DNA from: an uncultured Lactobacillus sp.
Lineage (GTDB): Bacteria > Bacillota > Bacilli > Lactobacillales > Lactobacillaceae
Reading direction: 5' to 3'
Assembly (NCBI GenBank): GCA_946481335.1
Contig: CAMLMR010000005.1
Coordinates: 1-45,972, forward strand
DNA length: 45,972 nt
Position numbers and translations under genes: made by a program. This document shows, piece after piece, positions 16,756-26,129 of the stretch. The notes beneath the pieces are model-generated. The model was given only the letters and a program-made list of their open reading frames with translations. It was not told the DNA's origin and made no database searches. Each line of letters starts with the position of its first letter. Position 1 is the first letter of the stretch.

Positions 16756-19404
16756 ATGTCTGATAAGAGATTATTATTAATCGATGGAAATAGTATTACT
16801 TATAAAGCCTTCTTTGCTTTAATTAAATTAGTAGATCGTTTTACTAATAATGAAGGGGTACATACTAACGCAATTTATGGTTTCAATAACATGCTAAACA
16901 TCATGTTAGATAAAGTGAAACCAACTCACGTTCTGGTTGCCTTTGATGCTGGAAAAACTACATTTAGAACAGAAATGTACGCTAATTATAAGGCTGGTAG
17001 AGATAAGACTCCTGAGGAATTAGTTGAACAATTTGATTATGTAAAAGAACTATTAAAAAATCGTGGTATTAAATACTATCAATTAAAGAATTATGAAGCA
17101 GATGACATTATTGGAACACTTTCCAAACAAGCTGATGGTTTAGGTTTTGATACAACCATTGTGACTGGAGACAATGACTTAACTCAATTGTGTTCAGATA
17201 AAACAACTGTTTCGATTTCAAATCGTGGAGTATCTGGTGTCGTTAGATACGATACTGATTACGTAAAAGAAACAATGGGCATCACTCCTGAACAAATTAT
17301 TGACTGGAAAGCCTTAAAGGGAGATTCATCTGATAATTATTCCGGAGTAACAGGTGTCGGCGACAAGACATCCCTAAAGCTAGTTAAACAATTTGGTAGC
17401 GTTGAAAACTTATATGAACATGTAGATGAAGTTTCAGGAAAGAAACTAAAAGAACATCTAATCGAAGATAAAGAAGAGGCATTCTTAGCTAAAAAGTTAG
17501 CTAGAATTAATCGTGAAGCGCCAATTGAAATATCAATTGATGACACAGAATACGAGGGAGATCATTTAGATGATTTGATCGCATTTTATCGTCAAATGAA
17601 CTTTAGAAAATTTCTTAGCGAAATGAACACTACTCAAAATGCCAACATGAAAGACATTGAGTATACAGAGGTTAACGATGATACTTTGTCTGAAATTGCT
17701 AAGCAAGACAGTCAAAAAGTAACATTTTACCTTGGTATGGATGGTGATAACTATCATGACGCTCCATTCATCGGATTTGCCCTAAAAATCAATGATAAGA
17801 TTTATGTATCAAAAGATGTTGAATATTTAAAGAGCAATCAAATTCAACAAATCATTGAAAGCAATGATATTAAAAAAGATGTGTTTGATGCCAAAAGAAC
17901 CTATGTTGGTTTAAACCGTTTAGGTATTACTTTAAACAACGTTGACTTTGATTTATTGTTATCATCATACTTATTGGATACAAATGACAATAGTAATGAT
18001 TTAGGCAAGGTTGCCAATCGCCATGACTATTTTGATGTTCAATCTGATGATGATGTTTATGGTAAGGGTGCTAAGCGTGAAATTCCTGAAGACGATAAGC
18101 TATTTAACCATTTTGCTAGAAAGTTAAACGCTATTGATGCATTAAGAGATAAATTATTTGATGGTTTAAAGGAAAACAATCAATCTGATTTATATAATGA
18201 TGTTGAATTGCCTTTAACATTTGTACTGGCCAGAATGGAAATCGCCGGAGTAGTAGTTGATAAAGATGTCCTAAACGAAATGCAAAGCAAGCTTTCAGAA
18301 CGTTTAGAAGAAATCAAACAAACTATCTATAATGATGCTGGGGAAGAATTTAATATTGCATCCCCTAAACAACTGGGTGTCATTCTATTCGAAAAATTAC
18401 AATTACCTGTAATCAAGAAGACTAAGACTGGTTACTCAACTGCAGTAGGTGTGTTGGAACAATTAGCTCCTGACTATCCAATTGTCGAAGCTATTCTAGA
18501 ATATCGTCAACTATCCAAGATTCTATCAACCTATGTTGAAGGACTACTATCCGATATTCATGGCGATGGAAAGGTTCATACCAGATACCTTCAAACACTT
18601 ACACAAACGGGTAGATTGTCCTCTGTAGATCCTAACTTACAAAACATCCCAGTAAGAACTGAAGAAGGACGTAAAATTAGACAAGCATTCGTGCCTAGTC
18701 ATGATAACTACCAAATCTTCTCATCCGACTATTCACAAATTGAATTGAGAGTTTTAGCCTCAATCTCTGGTGATAAGAATATGCAAGATGAATTCATCCA
18801 TAACGATGATATTCATGCATCAACTGCCAGAAGAATATTCGGTTTAAAGGATAATAGTGAGGTTACTCCTGAACTTCGTCGTCAAGCTAAGGCCGTTAAT
18901 TTTGGAATTGTTTATGGAATTTCCGATTTTGGTTTAGCAAAGAATACCGGTATTAGCAGAAAAGACGCAAAGGAATTCATTGAAAAATACTTTGCTGAAT
19001 ATCCTGGAGTAAAACAATACATGGATGATAGTGTTAAAAGCGCGAAGGAAAATGGTTATGTAGAAACTATTCTTCACCGTCGTCGTTATCTTCCAGATAT
19101 TAATTCTAAGAACTTTAATCTAAGATCATTTGCGGAAAGAACAGCAATGAACTCTCCAATCCAAGGAAGTGCTGCTGATATTATTAAGATAGCAATGATT
19201 AAGATGGAAAAAGAATTAAAGAAACGTGGAATGAAAGCCAAGATGTTATTACAAGTGCATGATGAATTAATTTTTGAAGCACCTGATGAAGAAATTGAAG
19301 TATTAAGCGAATTAGTACCAAAGGTAATGGACTCAGCTGTTGAACTTAACGTTCCGCTAAATGTTAAGAGCCATTACGGTAAAAACTGGTACAGTTTGAA
19401 ATAA
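16756..19404 (+). CDS. polA: DNA polymerase I
   Basis: 882 residues from the ATG at 16756, just after AAGGAG; a longer in-frame start would place 14 non-homologous residues before MSDKRLLLIDGNS. Domain order: 5'-3' exonuclease (1-290, with YEADDIIG and GDNDLTQL), a degenerate 3'-5' exonuclease-like domain (about 300-475) where the usual DxE proofreading motif is replaced by YLGMDGDNY, and the polymerase domain (about 480-882) with DYSQIELRVLA, KAVNFGIVYG and HDELIFE. It fills gaps and removes RNA primers. It lacks proofreading, as is normal in this group. AT-rich TATAAT boxes near 16695 may be its promoter. mutM follows after 20 bases. Confidence 0.95.
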   Translation: MSDKRLLLIDGNSITYKAFFALIKLVDRFTNNEGVHTNAIYGFNNMLNIMLDKVKPTHVLVAFDAGKTTFRTEMYANYKAGRDKTPEELVEQFDYVKELLKNRGIKYYQLKNYEADDIIGTLSKQADGLGFDTTIVTGDNDLTQLCSDKTTVSISNRGVSGVVRYDTDYVKETMGITPEQIIDWKALKGDSSDNYSGVTGVGDKTSLKLVKQFGSVENLYEHVDEVSGKKLKEHLIEDKEEAFLAKKLARINREAPIEISIDDTEYEGDHLDDLIAFYRQMNFRKFLSEMNTTQNANMKDIEYTEVNDDTLSEIAKQDSQKVTFYLGMDGDNYHDAPFIGFALKINDKIYVSKDVEYLKSNQIQQIIESNDIKKDVFDAKRTYVGLNRLGITLNNVDFDLLLSSYLLDTNDNSNDLGKVANRHDYFDVQSDDDVYGKGAKREIPEDDKLFNHFARKLNAIDALRDKLFDGLKENNQSDLYNDVELPLTFVLARMEIAGVVVDKDVLNEMQSKLSERLEEIKQTIYNDAGEEFNIASPKQLGVILFEKLQLPVIKKTKTGYSTAVGVLEQLAPDYPIVEAILEYRQLSKILSTYVEGLLSDIHGDGKVHTRYLQTLTQTGRLSSVDPNLQNIPVRTEEGRKIRQAFVPSHDNYQIFSSDYSQIELRVLASISGDKNMQDEFIHNDDIHASTARRIFGLKDNSEVTPELRRQAKAVNFGIVYGISDFGLAKNTGISRKDAKEFIEKYFAEYPGVKQYMDDSVKSAKENGYVETILHRRRYLPDINSKNFNLRSFAERTAMNSPIQGSAADIIKIAMIKMEKELKKRGMKAKMLLQVHDELIFEAPDEEIEVLSELVPKVMDSAVELNVPLNVKSHYGKNWYSLK

Positions 19405-19424
19405 ATTAAGTGAGGTTTAATGAT

Positions 19425-20258
19425 ATGCCTGAATTACCTGAAGTAGAAACTGTTAGAAGAGGTCTTACTAACTTAGTGGAAAGTGCTAAGGTTAAGACAA
19501 TTGATGTATTATATCCAAAAATGATTAATGTTAGTGCAAAGGAATTCAAGGATACTCTAGAAGGCCACACTATTAATCGTATTGATCGTCGCGGTAAATA
19601 CCTATTATTCAGATTTGATAACGAAATGACATTAGTATCTCATCTAAGAATGGAAGGTAAGTATGATGTGGAACCAGATGGCACTGAACCAACTAAGCAC
19701 ACTCATATTATCTTCCATATGGATGACAACCGTGAGTTAAGATACAAAGACAGTCGAAAATTTGGTCGTATGTACTTAGTGAAAAATGGTGACGAAAAGA
19801 CTCTTTCTGGTTTAGGTACAATTGGTCCTGAACCAACTGATGAAACTCTTACATTCGATTACATGAAGTCAATTATGAACAAGGCGAGAGGAAAGATTAA
19901 ACCATTTTTACTTAACCAAAGTAATATTGCCGGTTTAGGTAATATTTACTGTGACGAAGTTTTATGGTTGACTAAGATTCATCCTGAAACTCAAACTAAC
20001 TTAATTACCGACGAAGAAATTGAAGAGTTAAGAAAGAACATTATTGCAGAAATAAAAATGGCAATTAAAGGACATGGAACTACCGTTCACTCTTATTCAA
20101 ATGCATATGGGGAAGCTGGATCATTCCAAAATCACCTACATGTTTATGGTAGAAAAGGTGAACCATGTGAACGATGTGATACCTTGCTAGAAAAGATTAA
20201 GGTGGCACAACGAGGAACTACATTCTGTCCTAACTGTCAAAGAAAAGTGGTTGAATAA
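19425..20258 (+). CDS. mutM: Formamidopyrimidine-DNA glycosylase
   Basis: 277 residues from the ATG at 19425, required because the catalytic residue is Pro2 (MPELPEVE); a GTG 15 bases upstream is rejected for that reason. Glu3 and the RRGKYLLF motif (Lys near 57) are present, with DNA-binding and a C-terminal zinc finger CERC-16 aa-CPNC. It removes 8-oxoguanine and opened purines and nicks the DNA. It lies in the polA-mutM-coaE repair block; coaE starts 1 base after its stop. Confidence 0.96.
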   Translation: MPELPEVETVRRGLTNLVESAKVKTIDVLYPKMINVSAKEFKDTLEGHTINRIDRRGKYLLFRFDNEMTLVSHLRMEGKYDVEPDGTEPTKHTHIIFHMDDNRELRYKDSRKFGRMYLVKNGDEKTLSGLGTIGPEPTDETLTFDYMKSIMNKARGKIKPFLLNQSNIAGLGNIYCDEVLWLTKIHPETQTNLITDEEIEELRKNIIAEIKMAIKGHGTTVHSYSNAYGEAGSFQNHLHVYGRKGEPCERCDTLLEKIKVAQRGTTFCPNCQRKVVE

Positions 20259-20259
20259 C

Positions 20260-20844
20260 ATGACAAGAGTAATTGGTTTAACCGGTGGCATTGCTACTGG
20301 AAAATCAACTGTATCAGAGTATCTATCAAAAGTTGGATACGAAATTATTGATGCTGATAAAATTACTCACCAGGTTCAATCAAAAGGCAGCAAGGGTCTA
20401 GAGGCTATTGCTGCCTTTTTTGGTAAAGATATTATCAAAGACGATGGTGAGTTAAATCGACAAAAATTAGGATCGATTGTCTTTAATGACAAGGCTAAGC
20501 TAATTGAATTAACTAGAATTATTGATCCGTACATCCGTAGAGAAGTAATAAGAAGGATTGCTGAATCAAAAAATGAAGTTGTCATTTTAGATGCTCCGAC
20601 CCTGTTTGAAAATGGTTATCACTTCATGTGTGACGATATCGTAAGCGTTGTCTGTGATGTAAACGAACAAGAAAAACGTTTAATGGAACGTGATTCTCTA
20701 TCAAAAGAAGAAGCAGATGCAAGAATTAATAGTCAATGGCCTTTAAAAATTAAGGCGGAATTATCCACTTATGTGATTGATAGTAGCGGTAGCATTATGC
20801 AAACGCGCAATCAAGTGGTAAAATTGTTTAATAACATAGATTAA
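20260..20844 (+). CDS. coaE: Dephospho-CoA kinase
   Basis: 194 residues. Walker A is GLTGGIATGKST (7-18) and the substrate-binding DADKITHQV segment follows. It phosphorylates the 3' hydroxyl of dephospho-CoA, the last step in coenzyme A synthesis. The ATG at 20260 lies 1 nt after the mutM stop, so translation is coupled. An in-frame ATT-free upstream start at 20251 would overlap mutM and has no homology. Its presence between mutM and nrdR is the usual Firmicutes layout. Confidence 0.95.
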   Translation: MTRVIGLTGGIATGKSTVSEYLSKVGYEIIDADKITHQVQSKGSKGLEAIAAFFGKDIIKDDGELNRQKLGSIVFNDKAKLIELTRIIDPYIRREVIRRIAESKNEVVILDAPTLFENGYHFMCDDIVSVVCDVNEQEKRLMERDSLSKEEADARINSQWPLKIKAELSTYVIDSSGSIMQTRNQVVKLFNNID

Positions 20845-20858
20845 TTGAGGTGAAACAT

Positions 20859-21329
20859 ATGCAATGTCCTCATTGCCATAAAAACTCTTCGAGAGTAGTT
20901 GACAGCCGTCCTGCCGAAAATGGCCAGGTAATCAGACGTCGACGTGAATGTGAAAATTGTAATTACAGATATACAACATTTGAAAGAATTGAACAAACAC
21001 CATTATTAGTTATTAAGAACAACGGAAACCGAGAAGAATTTGATCACGAAAAAATTCTTCGTGGGATTATTCGTTCTGCTGAAAAACGTCCGGTTCCAAT
21101 GGATGCAATGACATCAATTGCGGATAAGGTTGAAAACCGTATTCGTTCTTTGGGCGAAAACGAAGTATCAAGTCAACTAATTGGTGAATACGTGATGAAA
21201 GAACTAGTAAACGTTGATGAAATTGCTTATATTCGTTTTGCTAGTGTTTATCGTCAATTCAAGGATATGACGGTCTTTTATAATGAATTGAAGGAAGTAT
21301 TAGATAAGGACCAAAAAAATAAGAAATAG
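20859..21329 (+). CDS. nrdR: Transcriptional repressor NrdR
   Basis: 156 residues from the ATG at 20859 (TGAGGTG upstream). The zinc ribbon has Cys3, Cys6, Cys31 and Cys34, followed by an RRRE turn and an ATP-cone domain (about 48-138, VIKNNGNREEFD). It represses ribonucleotide reductase genes when dATP is high. No ribonucleotide reductase genes lie in this window, so its targets are elsewhere. It heads a run with dnaB and dnaI. Confidence 0.96.
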   Translation: MQCPHCHKNSSRVVDSRPAENGQVIRRRRECENCNYRYTTFERIEQTPLLVIKNNGNREEFDHEKILRGIIRSAEKRPVPMDAMTSIADKVENRIRSLGENEVSSQLIGEYVMKELVNVDEIAYIRFASVYRQFKDMTVFYNELKEVLDKDQKNKK

Positions 21330-21341
21330 CGGGGAATTAAT

Positions 21342-22730
21342 ATGACAGATGAATGGCGCGAGGTGAATCCTTTATCTAAGTTTATATTGTTAGCAGATGA
21401 TGATTTATCTGACTTGCAAAGAACTTCTTTGGATGTTTTATATCAACCAATTATCGGCGTCTTGCCATATGCTTTGATTAATAACTTTTGGCGCATGAGT
21501 CATGAGAAGAAGACTCATCAAGCACATAGTCATTTTGAAACCTTGTCTTATTTGAGTGTCGACATGAAGGCGTTCTATGAAGCACGCTTAAGATTAGAAG
21601 CAGCTGGATTAATGAAGACATATATAAAGACAACCAGTAACGATGAAAAGCAATACGTTTATCGTTTGGTGAGTCCTTTATCTGTTAATGATTTCTTCAT
21701 GGATGATTTGCTAAGCGTTTCTTTACTACAGGTGATTGGTGAAGATAGATACGTTGATCTGTATAATGAGTTCATCAAACCTGGTTTTGATTTATCAGGC
21801 TATGAAGACGTATCTAAGAACTTCTTACAAGTGTTTAATATTCGTGATAGCGAAGTTACCAATACGCCTAAGGCAGTTGAAAAAGTAAAAAATAGTATTA
21901 ATGCTAATAATGATGATGTAAAATCCGGTCCAGTTATCGATAAAAGTAATGATTTTGACTTCAATTTGCTTTTGGATATGTTGAACCAATCATACGTTAA
22001 TACTTCAGATGTTAAGAAAAACATCGATTTGATTAATTCTGAACACCAATTATATGGTATTGATGAGATTGAAATGGCTAAGTTGATTGAAAAGGCCACC
22101 AACGTTACCAACAATGTCTTTGATCCTAATAACTTTAAGATTTTGGTTTCTAGGCAATTTAAATCAAATGCCGTTAATGTACCAAGAAGACAGACTGCTA
22201 AAGTTGATAATGCGACTGAAACAAGTGGTAACGACTTGAATGCCCAAGAAAATCAATTAATTAAGTCTGCTGGACAATACGCTCCAATTGAGTTCTTGAA
22301 TTATTTAAAGACTGCCAAGGGTGGATACGTTCACAGCAATGAGGAACGCATGATTTCTGATTTAGTATCTAGACAGATTCTAAAACCGGAAGTAATTAAT
22401 ATGATTGTTTATCATCTATTAATCGATCAAGAAAAATCGAGCTTAAACAAGAACCTATTTGAAGCGATTGCTGATAATTGGTCACAAAATAATGTTACTG
22501 ATGCAAGCAAGGCGATTGCTTTTATCAAGAACAGACAAAAAGAACAAAGCAAGCCAAGAAATACTCGTTCATATAATAATCGTAAGACGATCGTCAAAGA
22601 AACCCTTCCTGACTGGGCAAAAGATAATGAAAAGCCTAAGGAATATGGTAAAGTAGACGAAGATAAGAAGAAGGAATTAGAAGCTAGAATTCAAAAGCTT
22701 CGTAGCAGCAGAAAAGAGGGTAGAGAATGA
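21342..22730 (+). CDS. dnaB: Replication initiation and membrane attachment protein DnaB
   Basis: 462 residues, Gram-positive DnaB (helicase co-loader, not the helicase). The N-terminal winged-helix region begins SKFILLADDDLSDLQRTSLD, and a DnaB/DnaD C-terminal domain lies near 305-400 (PIEFLNYLKTAKGGYVHSNEERMI). The C-terminus is very basic. With DnaD and DnaI it loads the replicative helicase at oriC and at restarted forks. GCGGGGA lies upstream of the ATG. Its stop overlaps dnaI (ATGA). Confidence 0.92.
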   Translation: MTDEWREVNPLSKFILLADDDLSDLQRTSLDVLYQPIIGVLPYALINNFWRMSHEKKTHQAHSHFETLSYLSVDMKAFYEARLRLEAAGLMKTYIKTTSNDEKQYVYRLVSPLSVNDFFMDDLLSVSLLQVIGEDRYVDLYNEFIKPGFDLSGYEDVSKNFLQVFNIRDSEVTNTPKAVEKVKNSINANNDDVKSGPVIDKSNDFDFNLLLDMLNQSYVNTSDVKKNIDLINSEHQLYGIDEIEMAKLIEKATNVTNNVFDPNNFKILVSRQFKSNAVNVPRRQTAKVDNATETSGNDLNAQENQLIKSAGQYAPIEFLNYLKTAKGGYVHSNEERMISDLVSRQILKPEVINMIVYHLLIDQEKSSLNKNLFEAIADNWSQNNVTDASKAIAFIKNRQKEQSKPRNTRSYNNRKTIVKETLPDWAKDNEKPKEYGKVDEDKKKELEARIQKLRSSRKEGRE

Positions 22731-23659
22731 AAAACTTAAGTGATGAATTTGCGAAAACTTTAAGCAAGCCTAAATACAATGAACGTTACCAACAATCTGT
22801 AAATGCTGTTTTGAACAATGATGATGTTAAATCATTTTTGAATAAGCATAAGGATGAGTTAGAAGACGATGTTGTTAAACGCTCTATGTCTAAACTTTAT
22901 GAATTTGTGCAAGAAAATAACAAGCTAAAAAATAATCAACCTACAACCATTCCTGGATATACTCCGGTGTTAGTCGTTAATAAAGGTTTGGTTGATATTT
23001 CATACGTTCCAACTCAAGAAACAAAGGATAATATGAAGAAGGCTAAGGTACTTAAACGAATCCATGCGGTTGCAATGCCTAAGAACATTAAAAATGTTAC
23101 TTTAGATCAATTTGATTTAAGTGAAAACGACTATCGTATGAATGCGATGGGATTAGTTACTGATTTCATTGAAGAATATACCAATACACCTAAGAAGTGG
23201 CATCAAGGGATGTATTTATATGGTGAATTTGGTGTAGGAAAGACCTTTTTAATGGCAGCAATGGCCAATGAATTAGCCAAGAATGGTTTTGAAGTAACAC
23301 TGGTTCATTTTCCAAGCTTTGCAGTTGAAATGAAGAGTGCAATTTCAAGTAATTTAGTTGCTGATAAACTGGATGCAATTAAGAAAACACCAATTTTAAT
23401 CTTGGATGATATTGGTGCTGATTCTATGTCATCTTGGGTAAGGGATGATATCTTAGGTGTTATCCTGGAATACAGAATGCAAAATTCACTAAGTACATTC
23501 TTTACTTCCAACTTCTCAATGCAACAATTTGAAGAAGAACATTTGGCTGTTAATAATAAGGGTGACTTAGAACCGCTAAAAGCTAAAAGAATTATGCAAC
23601 GTGTTCACTACTTAGCAAAAGAAGTAGGGATGTTTGGTCAAAATCGTCGACCACAATAA
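22727..23659 (+). CDS. dnaI: Primosomal helicase loader DnaI
   Basis: 310 residues. The N-terminal region binds helicase; the C-terminal AAA+ ATPase has Walker A GEFGVGKTF (about 166-174) and Walker B ILILDDIGAD (about 221-230). It loads the replicative helicase onto single-stranded DNA with DnaB. It overlaps the dnaB stop by 4 bases. No terminator separates it from the following promoter and T-box leader. Confidence 0.94.
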   Translation: MKNLSDEFAKTLSKPKYNERYQQSVNAVLNNDDVKSFLNKHKDELEDDVVKRSMSKLYEFVQENNKLKNNQPTTIPGYTPVLVVNKGLVDISYVPTQETKDNMKKAKVLKRIHAVAMPKNIKNVTLDQFDLSENDYRMNAMGLVTDFIEEYTNTPKKWHQGMYLYGEFGVGKTFLMAAMANELAKNGFEVTLVHFPSFAVEMKSAISSNLVADKLDAIKKTPILILDDIGADSMSSWVRDDILGVILEYRMQNSLSTFFTSNFSMQQFEEEHLAVNNKGDLEPLKAKRIMQRVHYLAKEVGMFGQNRRPQ

Positions 23660-23666
23660 TTTATGC

Positions 23667-23695
23667 TTGACAATTTTAGCGTGACTGTCGATAAT
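23667..23695 (+). promoter_or_regulatory. Promoter for the thrS T-box transcript
   Basis: TTGACA (23667-23672), 17 bases, GATAAT (23690-23695). It lies 7 bases after the dnaI stop and upstream of the stem I of the T-box. Confidence 0.85.
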
Positions 23696-23717
23696 AAAGA
23701 CAGTTGATAAAAGACAT

Positions 23718-23944
23718 GATTTTTAATCTCGACTTACAGGGAGAGGATACATTTGCTGGAAGTATCTTCATGTTCAGGTTTGAAATTACCACTTTTATTT
23801 TAAATCAGAGGAAAATTCTGAATCGGGTTGTTTCGTTATAGACTATTATGAGGCCTATTTGTTCGTGCAAATAGGTAGAATTCGGGTGGAACCACGTTAT
23901 TAACGTCCCTAGTGTCTATTTAGTTAGATGCTAGGGACTTTTTT
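23718..23944 (+). ncRNA. T-box riboswitch (threonine) upstream of thrS
   Basis: Stem I begins with GATTT (23718) closing on AAATC (23802-23806). A likely specifier codon ACC (threonine) is at 23788-23790. The T-box core GGGTGGAACCACG (from 23884) carries the TGGA bulge that pairs with an uncharged tRNA ending UCCA, consistent with a tRNA-Thr with discriminator U. A terminator hairpin follows. When charged tRNA-Thr runs low, uncharged tRNA stabilises the antiterminator and thrS is transcribed. Confidence 0.9.
23905..23944 (+). terminator. Conditional terminator of the thrS T-box
   Basis: GTCCCTAG (23905-23912) pairs with CTAGGGAC (23931-23938), followed by six T residues. The left arm overlaps the sequence that pairs in the antiterminator. 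Confidence 0.88.
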
Positions 23945-23981
23945 GTTTCTATTCGAAAATTAAACAAGGGAGTGCTCTATT

Positions 23982-25925
23982 ATGGCAAAGATTTCATTTG
24001 AATTTCCTGACGGTAGTATTAAAGAATTCGATCAGGGAGTAACTACTGAAGATATCGCTAAATCAATTTCTATTAGTTTAGCTAAGAAATCAGTAGCTGG
24101 TAAGATTGACGGAAAAATGGTTGAAATTGATTTACCACTTGAAAAAGGTGGCAAGATTGAAATCGTTACAAAAGATACAGAAGATGGTCTAAAGGTTCTA
24201 CGCCAAACAGCTTCTCAATTACTAAAAGCTGCCCTTGCTGACCAATTTAACAACATCCAATTTGGTGAAAGTACTTCTGACGAAGATGGTTTCTTCGTTG
24301 ATACTGACAAAAGTGACTCACAAGTTAGTGCCGATGAACTACCACAAGTTGAAGAACGTATTAACAAGATGGTTTCAGACAATGTAAAAATTGAAAGAAA
24401 GGTATTATCATTAGATGATGCTTTAAAACAAGTTGATGGTGACCCATACCAAGCTAAGTTAGTTAATGAATTAGCTGAAGACGGCCAAGTTATCTTCTAC
24501 CAAATCGGCGACTACTTAGGCTTAGGTGAAGGTGTTGTATTACCAGAAGCTAAGGCTGTTAAGGAATACAAGCTACTTTCAGTTGCCGGTGCATACTGGG
24601 AAGGTAAATCATCAAACCCAATGCTACAAAGAATCTTTGCTACAGCATTCTTCAAGAAAGCTGATCTAGAAGATGACTTGAAGAGAAGACAAGAAGCTAA
24701 AGAAAGAGACCACAGAGTTATCGGAAACAAGTTAGACTTATTCTTCGTTGACCCTAAAGTTGGTGCTGGTCTAGCTTACTGGATGCCAAATGGTGCTACT
24801 ATCCGTCGTGTTGTTGAAAGATACATTATCGATAAGGAATTAGCTAATGGTTACCAACACGTTATCACACCAGTTCTAATGAACTTAGATGCTTACAAGA
24901 CATCTGGTCACTGGCAACACTACCGTGAAGACATGTTCCCACCAATGGACATGGGTGATGGTGAAGAACTAGAACTACGTCCTATGAACTGTCCTAGTCA
25001 CATTCAAATCTTCAAGCACCACATTCGTTCATACCGTGAACTACCAATGAGAATTGCTGAACTTGGTATGATGCACAGATACGAAAAATCAGGTGCTTTA
25101 TCAGGTTTACAACGTGTTCGTGAAATGACTCTAAATGATGGTCACACATTCTTAAGACTAGACCAAATCCAAGATGAATTTAAGAAGGTTCTTGGTTTGA
25201 TGGTTGAAGTATACAAAGACTTCGATATTAAGAACTACCATTTCAGATTAAGTTACAGAGATCCTAAGAACACTGAAAAGTACTTTGATGATGAAGAAAT
25301 GTGGAGCAAGTCACAATCAATGCTTAAGGGTGCCATGGATGATCTTGGTCTAGACTACGTTGAAGCCGAAGGTGAAGCTGCATTCTACGGTCCTAAGCTT
25401 GATGTTCAAACTTACACTGCTATGGGTAATGAAGAAACATTATCAACTATTCAATTAGACTTCATGTTACCTGAAAGATTTGACCTACACTATGTTGGTG
25501 AAGATGGTGAAGAACACCGTCCAGTTATGATGCACCGTGGTTTAGTTTCAACTATGGAAAGATTCATTGCTTACCTAATTGAAGTATACAAGGGTGCATT
25601 CCCAACTTGGTTAGCTCCAAAGCAAGTTAAGGTTATTCCAGTAAGTATGGAAAAATACGGTGACTACGCTAAGGAAGTTAACAGCAAACTTGCTGCTTTA
25701 GGTATCCGTACAAGTGTTGATGACAGAAACGAAAAGATGGGTTACTTAATTCGTGATGCTCAAACTAACAAGATTCCATACACAATCGTTGTTGGTGAAA
25801 GCGAAATGAACTCAAAACAAGTTTCAGTACGTAAGTACGGTGAACAAGATAGTGAAAGTCTAAGTCTTGATGACTTCATCAAAGAAATTCAAGAAGACAT
25901 TAGTAACTACTCAAGAGAAAAATAA
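23982..25925 (+). CDS. thrS: Threonyl-tRNA synthetase
   Basis: 647 residues. Domains: TGS (1-62), editing domain (about 63-225), class II core (about 240-535) with RPMNCPSH (zinc Cys), [21 protein letters not shown] and motif 3 [11 protein letters not shown], and the anticodon-binding domain (about 540-640, QVKVIPVS). The editing domain does not show the usual HHDF/HxxxH pattern clearly, so editing capacity should be checked. It charges tRNA-Thr. Expression is controlled by the T-box. Codon use is strongly biased to few codons (CTA, TTA, GGT, GAA), as expected of a highly expressed gene. The start has GGGAG upstream. Confidence 0.95.
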   Translation: MAKISFEFPDGSIKEFDQGVTTEDIAKSISISLAKKSVAGKIDGKMVEIDLPLEKGGKIEIVTKDTEDGLKVLRQTASQLLKAALADQFNNIQFGESTSDEDGFFVDTDKSDSQVSADELPQVEERINKMVSDNVKIERKVLSLDDALKQVDGDPYQAKLVNELAEDGQVIFYQIGDYLGLGEGVVLPEAKAVKEYKLLSVAGAYWEGKSSNPMLQRIFATAFFKKADLEDDLKRRQEAKERDHRVIGNKLDLFFVDPKVGAGLAYWMPNGATIRRVVERYIIDKELANGYQHVITPVLMNLDAYKTSGHWQHYREDMFPPMDMGDGEELELRPMNCPSHIQIFKHHIRSYRELPMRIAELGMMHRYEKSGALSGLQRVREMTLNDGHTFLRLDQIQDEFKKVLGLMVEVYKDFDIKNYHFRLSYRDPKNTEKYFDDEEMWSKSQSMLKGAMDDLGLDYVEAEGEAAFYGPKLDVQTYTAMGNEETLSTIQLDFMLPERFDLHYVGEDGEEHRPVMMHRGLVSTMERFIAYLIEVYKGAFPTWLAPKQVKVIPVSMEKYGDYAKEVNSKLAALGIRTSVDDRNEKMGYLIRDAQTNKIPYTIVVGESEMNSKQVSVRKYGEQDSESLSLDDFIKEIQEDISNYSREK

Positions 25926-25934
25926 TAAATGTTA

Positions 25935-25962
25935 TTGACAAGTATCACTCATGTGGTATTAT
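25935..25962 (+). promoter_or_regulatory. Promoter for infC-rpmI-rplT
   Basis: TTGACA (25935-25940), 16 bases, TATTAT (25957-25962) with TGG forming an extended -10. It is only 10 bases after the thrS stop, so this is an independent strong promoter. Confidence 0.85.
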
Positions 25963-25972
25963 ATAAGTAACG

Positions 25973-26112
25973 AAAAAGCAGAAGCATCCCGCTTCTCGCC
26001 TGAGTGATCGAAAGAGATGGCTAGGCATGATATCGGATTAACCTTTGATTTTTATATTCAAAGGACGAAAAGCGGGTGCCCAATTGTGAGCATCCGTTTT
26101 TTTCTGCTTTTT
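25973..26112 (+). ncRNA. infC leader with attenuator (L20-leader type)
   Basis: Three competing pairings are visible. AAAAAGCAGAA (25973-25983) is complementary to TTCTGCTTTTT (26102-26112). The antiterminator pairs GCATCCCGCTT (25984-25994) with AAGCGGGTGC (26070-26079) with one bulge. The terminator pairs CGGGTGC (26073-26079) with GCATCCG (26090-26096), followed by seven T residues. In Bacillus this leader type is bound by ribosomal protein L20 to repress the operon. Position and architecture match; I did not run a covariance model. Confidence 0.75.
26073..26103 (+). terminator. Attenuator terminator in the infC leader
   Basis: CGGGTGC (26073-26079) and GCATCCG (26090-26096), one G-U pair, loop of 10, then seven T residues. 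Its left arm is shared with the antiterminator. Confidence 0.8.
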
Positions 26113-26129
26113 AATATACTTGGAGGTGA

